Of a DNA stretch of 64,000 bases, positions 46,601 through 58,440 are shown one piece after another. The stretch is taken from contig CM068382.1 of NCBI GenBank assembly GCA_034770075.1, positions 12,529,958 through 12,593,957 of the forward strand, read 5' to 3'. A program made the translations under genes and the position numbers. The notes under the pieces are model-generated. The model saw only the letters and a program-made list of their open reading frames with translations, had not been told where the DNA came from and made no database searches. Position 1 is the first letter of the stretch. Every line of letters starts with the position of its first letter. This DNA comes from Aralia elata. Taxonomy: Eukaryota; Streptophyta; Magnoliopsida; Apiales; Araliaceae.

Positions 46601-46946
46601 TTTGGTATTGATTAGTATTGGTGGGGAGTGAATTTTATGTATAGACGTCATGTCATCAGTGGGGATACTTTTTTTCTCTCTCTCTCTCTCTCTTCTAATG
46701 ACCTGAAATAAAAGCTTAAAATTTTAGAAAAATAATACTCCCCCTGTCTCAAATTTAAAGATACAATTTGACTTTTGATGTCAAACGACGACATATTAAT
46801 TAAACTTTAAAATTGGTATGAGTAGTTTAGAATAAAATAAATTTTGTGATTAATAGTTTTTGTTATATATTATACAACTATAATAATTGTATCAACTAAA
46901 ATTAAATAAATTCACATCAATTTGAAGTTTAATATGCCGTCGTTTG

Positions 46947-47133
46947 CCGATGAGATCTTAGTCTAGTGGTTAAGACTAAGGTATTGTGATCTTTAGGTTT
47001 CAAGTTTGATTCTCACTTAGGAGAGTTTATTTCTTCTATTATGAAAAGCTTGTTTTCTCTTTATGTCTTATGATGTACTTTGATTATGAATTATATTGTA
47101 CTCCCCAAAAAATAGAGTTTCAAAAAAAAAAAA
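46947..47133 (+). mobile_element. tRNA-derived SINE (187 bp)
   Basis: A 13-bp duplication ATGCCGTCGTTTG flanks it (46934-46946 and 47134-47146). The head is tRNA-like: TTAGTCTAGTGG matches a pol III A box, and GGTTTCAAGTTTGATTC matches a B box about 45 bp later. The tail ends in a run of A residues (about 47122-47134). This is the normal anatomy of a plant SINE. Confidence 0.85.
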
Positions 47134-47179
47134 ATGCCGTCGTTTGACGTCAAAAGTAAAATATGTATAACCTTTTTTT

Positions 47180-47250
47180 TATTTATGATATACTTGATTA
47201 TGAATTATATTATACTCTCCAAAAAGTAGAGTTTCAAAAATAAATTTAAA
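47180..47250 (+). mobile_element. Second, 5'-truncated SINE tail
   Basis: TATACTTGATTATGAATTAT and CTCCAAAAAGTAGAGTTTCAAA repeat the 3' part of the SINE just upstream. It is followed by another copy of the target sequence (GGTCGTTTGACGTCAAAAGT). It is either an independent truncated insertion or a local duplication. Confidence 0.6.
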
Positions 47251-50240
47251 AAAAATGTGGTCGTTTGACGTCAAAAGTCAAATATGAATAAAAAAATTTA
47301 TTGTCAATTACGTGAATAATTATTTGTGATAATTTTTAAATCAGATATGCAATATGATGAGTCAACCTAATAATCATATCAAATCTCACATATTAATAAA
47401 CTTCTTATTATAAATTGGCAGAATATATTCGCAGACTCAAAATTCTCCGTCCAAAAGAAAATGAAAGCTCAAGATTTGAGTTGGTTTAGTATGAACGCAT
47501 GTTAATTATAGTAGTGGAAAACCAAAAAGAGATTTTAGTCATATCGGAATGATTATCAGGGGAATATACAGGTGAGAGGTGTGTTGTACGTATTTTAGTT
47601 GAACAATTCAATCTATTTACGCGGAATCATATAGTGTAACCTTCCTTTCGCTATATGTCTGATAATGACCAATGCAAGAAACACTGTCAGTTTCGTTTTT
47701 CACACTCTTTTAAGTGGCTTCTTGTGATCTCTCTTAACCCTTATATATTCTTATAGTGCTTTTTGACGGAGACATGGTAAAATAAAACATTATTAGATAT
47801 AAATTTTTTGATCAAGGGTTTTTATATATATATAAAAAAATTTGAATAGTATTTACTTACAAAATTATAAAAGTGCTTGTAAAAATATTAATGACAAATT
47901 TACAGTAATTGTGTGTTATGAAATTTTATTTATTTTTAGTAATTTAGGGATAATTTAATACTTTGTACTTTTATAAAAAGTGCTTCAGTTAAAAGCACAA
48001 ATTTTTAACTTCAGCTAAAAGTGTTGTTGAACTCAAAACTCTAATTTTTAGAAAGTTACTAAATAGCAAAATATTTTTATTTTTAATTTAATAATACTTT
48101 TATTCCACCCATAAACTCCGCCAAACAAATTCTTACGTATGTAAATGAGTTTGTGTTTACTAAATAGTCTTACGTATGCAAACGATCAAACTGAAATTGC
48201 CTCTCTTTTTTTTTTGTATTCAAATTGTCTTGTAGATTTTTCTTTTTCTTTTTCCCCCTTTTTTATTATTATTTATTTTGATTGGTCGCGCAACCTCATG
48301 AGGGACTTATGGGGACTCAGCCAATTGAATTAAGTTATTTTGGATTCTTTGCTGATGAAAAAAATTGCAAGCAATATGCCGTTTAATGAAATACAGTAAA
48401 TAATAAATAAGTCATGTTGATGGAGAGAAAAGTGTAATGCGGAGAATTTTTTCTGCCCCACTATTTCATTTTATTTTCTTTTATATTTTCTAAATTCAAC
48501 ATTAGCTAATGCAAATTATATCAATGAGGAGAAAATGTAACTGTCAGGTATGATGCTAAACTAAAGCTTCGATCTTGTTCAAGAGAGTTGAAACATTACT
48601 TCGAAGATGTCATCTAATTTATTCAGGTCAAACAAAGCACATTCAATTTTGTGCTGGTATACCTAAAACTAAATAAAATAACAAAATATTACTCCTATAT
48701 ATTATATAATTAGTGGAAAACGGAATTTCATAACTAAAGTGAGAGATACATTGAATTGAACTCGAAACTCACTAGGAAATTGTGAGAAAATTAATATCAT
48801 GATCAAAGTCTCAAAGTTTTTCGTATATGAAATTGTGAGAAAATTAATATCATGATCTAAGTCTCAAAGTTTTTCTTATATTTTTTAAAGGTACGTCTGT
48901 TTGATTGATTCTGTCGAGCACGTCAAAAATTTAAGTGAGGAAGTTTGTAACACTCAAATCCACATGGAAAAATATGAAGAAAAAAAATTGTCTATACATA
49001 AGAAACTAAGTTATTAACAATACTACCTTCAATCATGACCTTTTGAGTGAGTCTTTGGTGGGCTAATATGACCCAAGAAGATACTATTGAGCTAGTGATT
49101 TAAGGGCTTGTTTAAATGGATATTATTGGACTAGTGATTTAAGGGCTTGTTTAGATGAATCTGATTCAATTCGGACTTGAGATTTGACTCAAAATTATTG
49201 CTTTACGATTTTAATTTTTCTTCTATTGCATCGATTTAATGAAATTTTAAAACTCTATATAATATTTGAAATAAATACGTTGTGTCTTGTAAGATTAACT
49301 TTTTCACATATTTTTTTAATGTAAATTTATAACCTTAAATATAATATACAAATATCAAATGTTATGTTAATATACGTTTCTCTTAGTTATGGTTTCTCAC
49401 CTATGCATAAATAACGCTAATGGTTTTAGGTCCTAGTTAGCCTAGCTAGATGACGGAGTCAATTAAGGAGGATTTGTCATGCCGCCGCATCTTGGTTAGT
49501 TAAATCTACTCCATTGTTTCATTGACTTTTCTGTGTCAAGGCATGAGTTACACGACTGCATGAGAAAACTCTTCTTAATTCTAAAAACAAAAAATAAAGA
49601 AAAAATAAATAAAAGAAAAGTGAACGCAAGATCATGCAGTCAATTAAGGTGTATTATTTTTCGTCAATTTTGTGTATCCAAGATTAATTAAATTAATGGT
49701 AAGCATGTAACGTAAAGTGAACTTTAATTTATTACCTTTTTTTTTTAAGAACAACTATTACTCCTCCCTTGTGAATATATAGATTTATTTAGACAGTTGA
49801 ATTAAATTTTATATAAATTTAAAATTAATGTGACTTTATTATACTTTAGTACAACTGTAAACGACCCGTGTTCCAAAAAGAAAATCTCATATGCAAAATC
49901 TGTAAATTTAGGAATATATTTTTTTCTCATGTTTATCTCTATATATAATGAGTTTAGTTTATTAGTGGTGGCAGTGATAGGAAAAATGTCTTATTAATTA
50001 GCTAAAAAGAAAATAAAAAATGTGTTATTAAAGTTGAGGACATAGTATCTTTGGTACTATTATAAATAAATAAAGAAAGGAACTCTTTGTGTGAGATGGA
50101 GAAAATATTAAGTATCAATTTTTTTTCCTTTGAAACATCAATGAAATCATTTTAATTATGAGTTTTGAATTTTTACAAATTGGCTTTGAAATATCATGAA
50201 ATGGTGTAATTTTTTAATTGTTTTTTAGAGTCGAAATATA

Positions 50241-50342
50241 ATAAATTTATCTGATAAACACGGCTTGAGTTTTGTATAAATAAGAACAGCAGTCCAGCTC
50301 TATGTAAATTAAATCTCATGACCAAATATTTAAAATTTATCA
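50241..50342. promoter_or_regulatory. Conserved block downstream of ZAT-type copy 3
   Basis: The same block as at 44541-44635 and 60621-60715 (CTGATAAACACGGCTTGA, AAGAACAGCAGTCCAGCTCT). Here it has a complete TATAAATAAG and a 6-bp extra ATTAAA. Confidence 0.5.
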
Positions 50343-50487
50343 GTATATATACTTATGAAAAAAAAGGAGATTAAACAAATAAAATAAATTACTTTGTTTC
50401 TAAAACAAATCAAAGAATATATCTCTTCACTATCTAGACAATAACAATGTCCAAACATCAAGTTTAGAGCTAACTAGCAACCAAAAG

Positions 50488-50952
50488 TTACCATCCTAAC
50501 TCCAAATCAATCTCGTACGGCATCAAATTTAAATCTAAGCACAAAACTCGTTTGCTACTATTACACTTCTTCAAAAATGGCACTGCCGTCTTCGTATTAG
50601 CCTTAATAGAATTGTCCATGGCTGCACGGTGGCGCCTCATGTGTCCCCCAAGCGCTTGGCCTAGCGCAAATTCGACCCCGCATATGGAGCACTCGTGTGT
50701 CTTTGGCTTCACCGGCAAATGAAGGTCACCCGCCATTAATTTAGGCTTTTTGTGACTAGCCCGGTGGCCACCGAGCGCTTGGAACGACGGGAATTGTCGG
50801 TTACACGTCTTGCACTCAAAAACACGGCCGTCAGCAGCCAGAAGAGATGTTGTGGCGGTAGTCTTGCCTATCTGAGCGAGGAGCATCAAGCAGTTGGCCA
50901 TGGCTAGTGCCTCTACATCTCTATCATCATCTCTACTTCTCTTCAGGCTCAT
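50488..50952 (-). CDS. C1-2i C2H2 zinc-finger repressor, ZAT11-like (copy 3)
   Basis: A single-exon gene of 154 residues, close to copy 2. The N-terminus is SLKRSRDDDRDVEALAMANC. Finger 1 is C47-C50-H63-H67 and finger 2 is C88-C91-H104-H108, both with QALGGH. EAR motif LDLNLMP is at 139-145 and the tail ends LELGW. The TATA box is 82 bp upstream. The promoter retains a CACGTCACGTCA segment (about 51160) and GAACCTTCCGAATCTTC (51238-51254). It is the least disturbed of the tandem copies and the best reference for the other two. Family role as for the neighbours: nuclear repressor acting through the EAR motif. Confidence 0.93.
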   Translation of the reverse strand: MSLKRSRDDDRDVEALAMANCLMLLAQIGKTTATTSLLAADGRVFECKTCNRQFPSFQALGGHRASHKKPKLMAGDLHLPVKPKTHECSICGVEFALGQALGGHMRRHRAAMDNSIKANTKTAVPFLKKCNSSKRVLCLDLNLMPYEIDLELGW

Positions 50953-51033
50953 GTTTAATTATGTCACAAAAAAAGAATATTTTATTTTAGTATATGGTTT
51001 TGTTGCGAGTATAATGTTGAGTTGGTTGGTTGT

Positions 51034-51041
51034 TATTTATA
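51034..51041 (-). promoter_or_regulatory. TATA box of ZAT-type copy 3
   Basis: The minus strand reads TATAAATAAC, 82 bp upstream of the ATG. Confidence 0.65.
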
Positions 51042-51095
51042 AGGTGGGAGTTGGAATACTTAGGTGACTAGTATAATAATTAATGTTATTTCTAT

Positions 51096-51260
51096 TTCGC
51101 GAACCAAACCGTCCACGCTAAGTATTAGTGGCCAGTGGGGAGTGATTTGTTATGTGTATCACGTCACGTCAGCTGTGGCGATATAGTGAACGCGTAGGAT
51201 GAGTTAACAAAAGTGGTCAGAGGGTTGAACTTGCCGAGAACCTTCCGAATCTTCACCCTT
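51096..51260 (-). promoter_or_regulatory. Conserved upstream block of ZAT-type copy 3 (ACGT and heat-shock-like motifs)
   Basis: The block holds TCACGTCACGTCAGCTGTGG (two ACGT cores, as bound by bZIP factors) and GAACCTTCCGAATCTTC (paired GAAnnTTC units, heat-shock-element-like). Related blocks lie upstream of copy 4 (61575-61690), in part upstream of copy 2 (46610-46665), and the GAACCTTC also upstream of copy 1 (29324-29331). Confidence 0.5.
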
Positions 51261-52309
51261 TCTTTGAAGGAGACTTGTTCACTTTTCAGGTTGTGTTTTT
51301 TAATTTGTACGCCCACGTGATTCTATTTGAATTTAATTTAATTAAAAAATTTTAAAACCCAGCGAGAATTGTTTTTGAATTTATTGATCTATGATTAATA
51401 TTTTATTTATAATTTATTAAATATTTTAGTAAAATTTTAATGTTACAGTAAATAATATCTTACTTTGATGGTTGACTGAGACTGTTAAATCATTAGATTC
51501 CAAATTTGATTCTTGTAAAAAAAAATTGTTATAATACTTTCTTTTCCTTTTAACGTCACACTTTCTTTCCCATTTATTATGAAAATTTATTTTCTATTTA
51601 TTTGTTATGTTTGTATTCTCACTTGTGAGAGGTTTATTTAACATTGTTAGGAGATATTTTTAAGATCGGTTGTATGATTGATTGTGATTGTACACTCGTA
51701 CCCCTTCATAATGAGGGAATTCAAGCAAAAATTAAAAAATTATACTGTTAATATTTTTTTATGAATTTAAAATTTTATCTCAATATGATTAGTTCTATTA
51801 ATTTTAGTTTTAAAGTTTTTATTTTTTAGCTTAGTAATACTTTTATACATAAATGATAGAATTAATATGACGTTGAGACTTTAATTTTTGTATTTTTTTT
51901 GTGTGTGTAGAGCTTTTATTAACATGTTTAATGTCGTTTCCTTGACAACAACATTATTTTTAAAAATACTTTCAAAATCCTAAGATGCAAATTAGATCGA
52001 TATTTACTAATTTTATTATACTCCACTTTATATGTATTCTGAAATATTATTTTTTAAATAATTTTATGTTTATTATAACTTTTAACCTTTTTTTTTAAAT
52101 CAAATTTATTTGAAAACTTGGTACCTAATCAAGCTATCATATGTCTTTTATGGTAAATTTATATTTAGGTTTACTCTACTGTGAATGTATTTCGTAATAT
52201 TAATTATTAAAATGAGTGTTATATACATAATTTGTTTAGTTAGTGAATTCATATTTTTGTTTATTGATATGATGGAGAGTTTTTTAATTAAATTTTGAAA
52301 ATAGTCCCC
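51261..52309. other. AT-rich spacer between units 2 and 3
   Basis: No gene is seen. A stretch at about 51460-51540 (ATGGTTGACTGAGACTGTTAA, then GATTCCAAATTTGATTC) faintly resembles a tRNA-like SINE head, but without a clear A box, tail or target duplication. Confidence 0.3.
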
Positions 52310-52727
52310 ATTCTGTCTCCCATTGACTCTCCATTTGGTCTACTCCATCTTTTATCCGTCTTCCTATATGAGTATATATATGACACCAGATGTTTAAATT
52401 AGATATGAATACATATTAGTGTTTAGTGGCTCCTTTAAAATGATTAAAGTGAGTAAATATCAGGGCTAACAAGTACTTTTCAAATAAGCAAAATTATTAC
52501 TTTTGATGGAAGCACTTTTGACCGAAACACAATTTAAAACATCCTTAAATTGTGAAAGGAGAAATTAAAATAGTCACTATTTTTTTTTCCAAAAGTTTTA
52601 CAATTGTGTAATCAAAAAATATTTTAAATTTCTTAAAAATTATTTTTGCCAAAAACTCAATACTAAGTACTTCATGTTACCGCACCACATCGTGAGAACA
52701 AATAGATACTTTTTCTTTTTCTCTATA

Positions 52728-52778
<51 letters not shown>

Positions 52779-53014
52779 GATTTTATATATAGACATTTTT
52801 GTTGTCATGAATAATTATTTATGATAATTTTTTAATCAAATACAAAGTATATTATATGATGAATTAACTTAATAATTATATTCAGTCTCATATATTAATA
52901 TATTAATGTACGTCATATTGTAAATCCGCGGGATATTTTCGTAAACTCGAAAATATTCTATGTCCAAAAGAAAATGAAAGCAAGATTTGAATTCGTTTAG
53001 TGTGAAAGCATGTA

Positions 53015-53273
53015 CTCCCTCCGTCCCAAATTAATTGTTTTTCTAGGACTTTTTTAAGTCAAATTGACTATTTTTAAAATTAATAATTAAGCATATATAA
53101 ATATATTTTTAAAATTATAAAAATTGAAATTAGTAATAAATTGTATATACTTTATTTTGGCTATAATATCTTCACTTATATGTTAGCAAAAATAGTAAAA
53201 AAGATTAGTTTTAAAAATAGTCAATTTAATTTTAAAAAATTCTAGAAATACAATTAATTTGAGACGGAGGGAA
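53015..53273. mobile_element. Stowaway MITE (259 bp)
   Basis: The ends CTCCCTCCGTCCCAAATTAA and TTAATTTGAGACGGAGGGAA are inverted repeats flanked by TA (53013-53014 and 53274-53275). The equivalent sites in unit 1 (about 31781) and unit 2 (about 47502) lack it, so it inserted after the units duplicated. Confidence 0.9.
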
Positions 53274-55009
53274 TAAATTATAGCAGTGGAAACGAAAGAG
53301 AGAGATTTTAGTTCCATCGGAATATAATTATCAGGAGAATATATAGGTAACATGTGTGTTGTATTTTAGTTGAACATCTCAATCTATTTACGCGGCCCCA
53401 TATACAACCGTGTAGTTATTGAATGTGACATTCCTTTCGTTATCCGATGACCAAAGTAAGAAACAATGTCACTTTTTTGTTTCACACCCTTTTAAGTAGT
53501 TTCTTGTGACCTTTCATAATCCTTAAATATTTTTACTTCATGTTTATTTGTAAAAAATATATTTAGTATTAAATTATGTATCTTAATTTAATATTATTTT
53601 ATTTTATAATAAGAGATTAATAGCTTTTAAATAGTCTTTAGTCGTTACTAAGACTATTTATGAAAAATTATATAATCTCATAATAATTGTGAGATTAATA
53701 GTTTCATCATTTTAAGTTATCAAATGACTTTATGGAACTAATAGTATCGCATTAAGGGATTAATAGTTCCTCGTCAAAAGATTAAATAGTCTCTAATAGT
53801 ATTAAATTAAGAGAAATAGTTCAATCCTAAACATATTTTTTGCAAACAAACATGACCTTAGTGTTCATTTGACAAAGTTATGCGGGGTGATACAGTGAGA
53901 TGGAATATTTTTTAATATAAAAATTTTGAAAAAAATATTTTTATAAAAAAAACTAAATTAGTGTTTAGTTAATTATAGAATTATAAAAGTACTTTTAAAA
54001 ATATTAATAATAAATTTACGGTAATTGTATGGTATGAAATTTTATTTACTTTTAACAATAATTTGATACTATACTTCTGTCAAAAGTCTTTCAACAAAAA
54101 CTCAAATTTTTTGTTTTAGCTAAAAGTGTTATTGAATCCAAATATCTACTTTTTAAAAGTGTTTCGAGATAATTATTAAATACCAAAATATTTTTATTTT
54201 TAATTTAAAAAATTTTTTAGTCTAAAAATATTTTTAATCCATCCAAAATTTCCCCCAAATGAGCTCTTAGATATGTGAATGACTTGTGTTATTGCTGGGC
54301 AAAAGATCAAATTTAAATTGCCTAGCTTGAAGATTTTGTTTTCTTATTTTTATTTTTGATTGGTCGTACAACCTCTTGATTGAATTAAGTTATATTAGAT
54401 TCTTTGATTGTTCTCTCTTTATTAATTTTCTTCTTAATTAATTTAATTATTATTTTGTTTTTCTTTTAATTTTAGTTAATCAATTCTTTGTTACTTTTTT
54501 ATTTTTTTGGTGTTAATGGAAATCATTTGCCGTTTAATGAAATAAGTATTAAAAAAAGTTATGTTGATGGAGAGAATTTCTTCTTCCCCACTCTTTCATT
54601 CAATTTCCTTTTACATTTTCTAAATTCAACATTAGCTAATGCAAATTTTATCAATGAGGATAAAGTGTAACTGTCAGCTATGATGCTAAACTAAAGCTTC
54701 TTGTTCAAGAGAGTTGAAACATTACTTCGAAGATGTCATCTAATTCATTTAGGTCAAACAATGCACATTCACTTTTGTGCTGGTATACCTACAACTAAAT
54801 AAAATATTACTCCTATTATTTAATTAGTGGAAAAAATGAAGTTTCATAATTAAAGTGAGAGATACATTGAATTGAAGTCGAAGCTCACAAGGAAATTGTG
54901 AGATAATTAATATCATGATCAAAGTCTTAAAGGATTTATTTTATTTTATTTTTTAAGGGTGTTTTATGTTCAATTTTGAGTAGGGTTCAAAAAATCCTTT
55001 TAAGGTAAG

Positions 55010-55337
55010 GTGGTTGTAAGGCTACGTATTCACCTGCGCAAGTGGGTCTCCCACATTAGGCCTCGCCCCAATATGCCTATACTCAGCCTTATGTGTCCAT
55101 ATTGGACTCTTAGGTCCAATATGACTTTGCTGCCTTATCGTCTAAGGTACCCTACTAGTTGTCATATCTAATACAAATTCTTAAATATTACTACACATTT
55201 TTTACTAGAAATTGGGATCTTATTTAGTGATGTAGCTATTACAAATACGGAGTAAACAATAGAAGTACGCACACAATATTTTAACTTATTAAATACTTAT
55301 CACCTCTGTTGTGGAAAAAGCTAGTGTGGAAAAAAGA
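55010..55337. other. Unidentified insert segment in unit 3
   Basis: Units 1 and 2 run straight on here, while unit 3 has foreign sequence. It includes a GC-richer phrase with GTGGGTCTCCCACATTAGGC at about 55044. It is not coding, and I recognise no family. Confidence 0.35.
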
Positions 55338-55840
55338 ATGACCTCATTGATTCAAATGAGGTAGAAGCCAAACGAAACCCTTCGGCAGTACATTAAGAGG
55401 TTTCATGAGGCTACAGCGGAGATCCCCAATCTAGACCCGGTTCAGGCAATTCAATTCGTTACACAGGGATTGAACGTTGATAGATCCAGTCGCCTGATTA
55501 AGGATATCATCTCCAAAGCTCCTCGGAATCTAACTAATTAGGTCTATGACAAGGCCAATAATTTTATTGAGATGGAAAAGGCCATCGCCGGTCTTCGGGC
55601 CTGTTCGAAAAACAACGACAATAATTATCAGAGAAGGCACCCCAAGATCGATGGTTCAGATCGAAGAGATGATCAACGAAAGGATTTATTAAGGGGGATC
55701 GAAAGAACAGAGACGATGGCTCAAGGGCTCGAGAGAGCACAAACAAATACAAAGAATCTTCGGAAAATGACTATACTCTCCTAATTAAACATAAGTAGGG
55801 CCAAAATTGTTGGTGAAATCAAGAATGAGCCCAAGCACAA
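55338..55840 (+). pseudogene. gag fragment related to the Tat element
   Basis: The plus-strand frame reads MTSLIQMR, a TAG at 55362, KPNETLRQYIKRFHEA, then GLNVDRSSRLIKDIISKAP, and continues with further breaks to about 55835 (KIVGEIKNEPK). It aligns with the Gag of the element at 6217-15763, but only this portion is present, without LTRs. A second stop follows near 55543. It is a truncated relic. Confidence 0.75.
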
Positions 55841-55919
55841 AGCAGATCGAACTTTTTCAATCTTTTCTCAAATCAAGCCAAACCGAACTTTCAGGCTCGG
55901 ACTTTTTTGTGCACCCCTA
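55841..55919. mobile_element. Right end of a GGCCTG-family hAT-like element
   Basis: AAGCCAAACCGAACTTTCAG followed by TTTTTTGTGCACCCCTA matches the hAT-like ends seen at 4909 and 27445. No left partner with a target duplication is found. Unit 3 sequence resumes directly after it. Confidence 0.4.
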
Positions 55920-57829
55920 ATTTCTCACCTATGCATAAATAAAATCTAACAGTTTTAGCCTTTAGGTCCTAGTTAGCCTAGATGACGCAGTCAATTAAGG
56001 AGGATTTGTCATGCAGCCGTATCTTAATTCAAAAGTCTTGGCTGGTTAAATCTACTCCATTGTTTCATCGACTTTTTTGCGTTAAGGCATGAGTTACACG
56101 ACTGCATGAGAAAACTCATCTTAATTCTAAGGCGAAAAAAAAATTAAAAATTAAATTTTTATTTTTTATTTAAAAAAAGAAAAAGAAAAGTTAACGCAAA
56201 ATCATGCATTCAAAATGGAGGATTATTATTTTCCGTCAATTTTGTGTGTCCAAGATTGTAAGCACATAACGAAATAATTTTACCTATATGACGATATGAA
56301 TTGGTGGGTCTCAACTATTAATAAATTGAACTTTAGTACCTTTTTTTTAGTGAGAATTATTACTCCTCCCTTATGAAGAAATTTATTTAGACACTTCCAT
56401 TAAATTTTACAATATAATTTAAAATTAATATGAATTTATTATATGTTAGTATAACAACTAAAATTATTGTAAACTACCATTTGTTGTGACGCCCCCAAAT
56501 TCTCTACACTCCCTGTAGCAGATTTGGTGCTCACGTGAAACTATACAACTATAAATATTCTATAATATATGACTCCTATCTATCCAAGGTTCACAGTATC
56601 CAATAACAGATACTAGTTCTTGCGAGAACGTTAACTGTGTTTGGATACCCTCACTTGGATGTATAGATTCATATCTTATGAATACCTCTTTCATATCGAT
56701 ATTCCCTATCTATCTGACATTCACAGTATTAACGATAAGATTGTCCATAGAACTGAGGGGCGCATTCCGGTAAAGGTGGCACCTTACTAGCGCTCATTAA
56801 GTGTAACCTCAGAGCTTATACGACTTTCAATATCATTCAAATACCCTCATCCAGATATATAGTTCATGTAGATACTGTATTTACTTAGTACAACTATGCT
56901 AAACAATTTAAAGATCAAAGTATAACGCATTCGATATAATAAAGAATGATAATATATTTCATATCATTAAGTTCGATTACATCGTTCTCAGTACTAAGTT
57001 ATTACAACAAAGCCTAAAAAAGACTTGAATTATTCAAAATAGTAATTTAAACTAATTAACATGGCATTTTCCTTTGTCTGTCCCAAAAGTGCCGGGATTA
57101 TCATTTAAAACTGCAAAAGAAGATATATGCAAGAATGAGCTATAAATGCTCAGCAAGTTCATTTAAAAAATGTAAACACAATGTGTTTGATTTGAAAGAT
57201 GTCAACGATGTATAACTGAGGGTTCAGTACATGAACCATGTGTTTCAATCAGTTCTCTCAGTTTTCAATGACTTAGAAAAGCTTGATTTCGGATATCTCG
57301 TAGGGGATCAGCCTATCGAATATCCTAGGAGTATGCATATCATCCTACAATTTTATGTCAATATATAATCGACGATTTTACAACCTTACATCAAGGTGTT
57401 TCATTTCTCAGTATAAGATGTCTTACCAAAATAATTTGGTTTGACACAACAATTTAAGCTCCATCAAGCAATATATGAATAATGATTCATTTCTTAAGTT
57501 ATGTTGAATAAGAAGCAATAACTTTGTAACAATTGATAGTAAGATATATAATACTTGCTTAAATATAACAAGGTTAGAATACTTGCCTTAGCGTAGTTCG
57601 TTTATAAAAATTTAATACAATCTGTCAACGTACGTAGTCTACGTATATCAATAATAAGCGTTAGAACTTATAATAACATGTATTAAGTTAATCTAGACAA
57701 GTTTTGTTAAGGTCCGACGTTGATTCGATATCTCGGTCGCAACTTTAGAGAGCTAAACACATAGATTGTTCAATAAAACTTCATTTGGAAGCTTAAATAT
57801 TAATCTAGATAATTTAATTATTATTTATA

Positions 57830-58440
57830 ACACTTTTAGAAGTTTAATATTATTTTTAAATAATTTTTATAAGCTAAAAAATATTTTTAAATGATTTAAT
57901 TATCTTTTAGAATATTTTTAAAACATTAATATGTTATTTAAATGATTTATTTATCATTTAGAATAATTTTAGATATTTAAAACATTATTTAAATGATTTA
58001 TTTTATCATTAATAATATTTTTAGAATTTATTTTATCATTTAAATGATGTAATTATTATTTATAATAATTTTTAAAACTTAGTTTAATATTTAAATAATT
58101 TATTTATCATCTATAATATTTTTAAATACTTAGTATATTATTTAACATAATTTATTTATTATTTATAATAATTTTGGAAACTTAGTAATATTTTTAAATG
58201 ATTTAATTATCATTTAAAATAATTTAAATACATTAATATCATTTTTAAATCATTTATTTAATATATTTATTAAATAATTTAATATTTAATTAAATTAAAT
58301 AATTATTATAATTTTATATCAAAATATTAAAAATTATTAAATATAATTAAAAATGAATTTTTAATATTTAATTATTAATTATTATGAATTTTTTAATATT
58401 TATAATTTTATTAGTTATTTATTAATTTTTATTTAAAAAC
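57830..58440. repeat. AT-rich degenerate minisatellite in the solo LTR
   Basis: A unit of about 50-60 bp with TTTAAATGATTTAATTATCA and ATTTAGAATAATTTT phrases is repeated roughly ten times with much variation. It is almost pure A/T. Confidence 0.6.

Larger units (their letters stand above)
30800..46670. repeat. Tandem unit 1 (contains ZAT-type copy 2)
   Basis: Its sequence aligns with units at about 47290-51260 and 52310-61690. Examples are TCTGTCTCCCATTGACACTC at 30819 versus 52313, GAAAGCTCAAGATTTGAGT at 31743 versus 47463, and TCTACTCCATTG at about 42207, 49506 and 56051. It is enlarged by a solo LTR with a nested CACTA, by MITEs, by a hAT element and by an insert of about 1.1 kb in the ZAT promoter. 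Part of the same sequence also occurs near 29630-29760, so copy 1 probably belongs to an older unit. Confidence 0.8.
46738..47290. mobile_element. Stowaway-like element, disrupted by a SINE
   Basis: The left end is TACTCCCCCTGTCTCAAATT, followed by GACTTTTGATGTCAAACGAC; the inverse of this inner block recurs at 47134-47160 and 47255-47275. The matching right terminus is missing. It was interrupted by a SINE. Confidence 0.45.
47290..51260. repeat. Tandem unit 2 (contains ZAT-type copy 3)
   Basis: The shortest and least interrupted of the three units. It contains the shared phrases GAAAGCTCAAGATTTGAGT (47463), TCAACATTAGCTAATGCAAA (about 48498), AAGGCATGAGTTACACGACT (49538), the conserved downstream block, the ZAT gene and its promoter. 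Apart from the gene it is AT-rich and non-coding. Confidence 0.8.

Noticed and set aside
48145..48333. 62-codon frame
   Set aside because: It is an AT-rich intergenic part of tandem unit 2, not conserved as a frame in units 1 and 3.
51460..51540. Possible second SINE head
   Set aside because: Only a weak B-box-like phrase; no A box at the right spacing, no A tail, no target duplication.
55564..55752. 62-codon minus-strand frame
   Set aside because: It is antisense to the gag fragment at 55338-55840.
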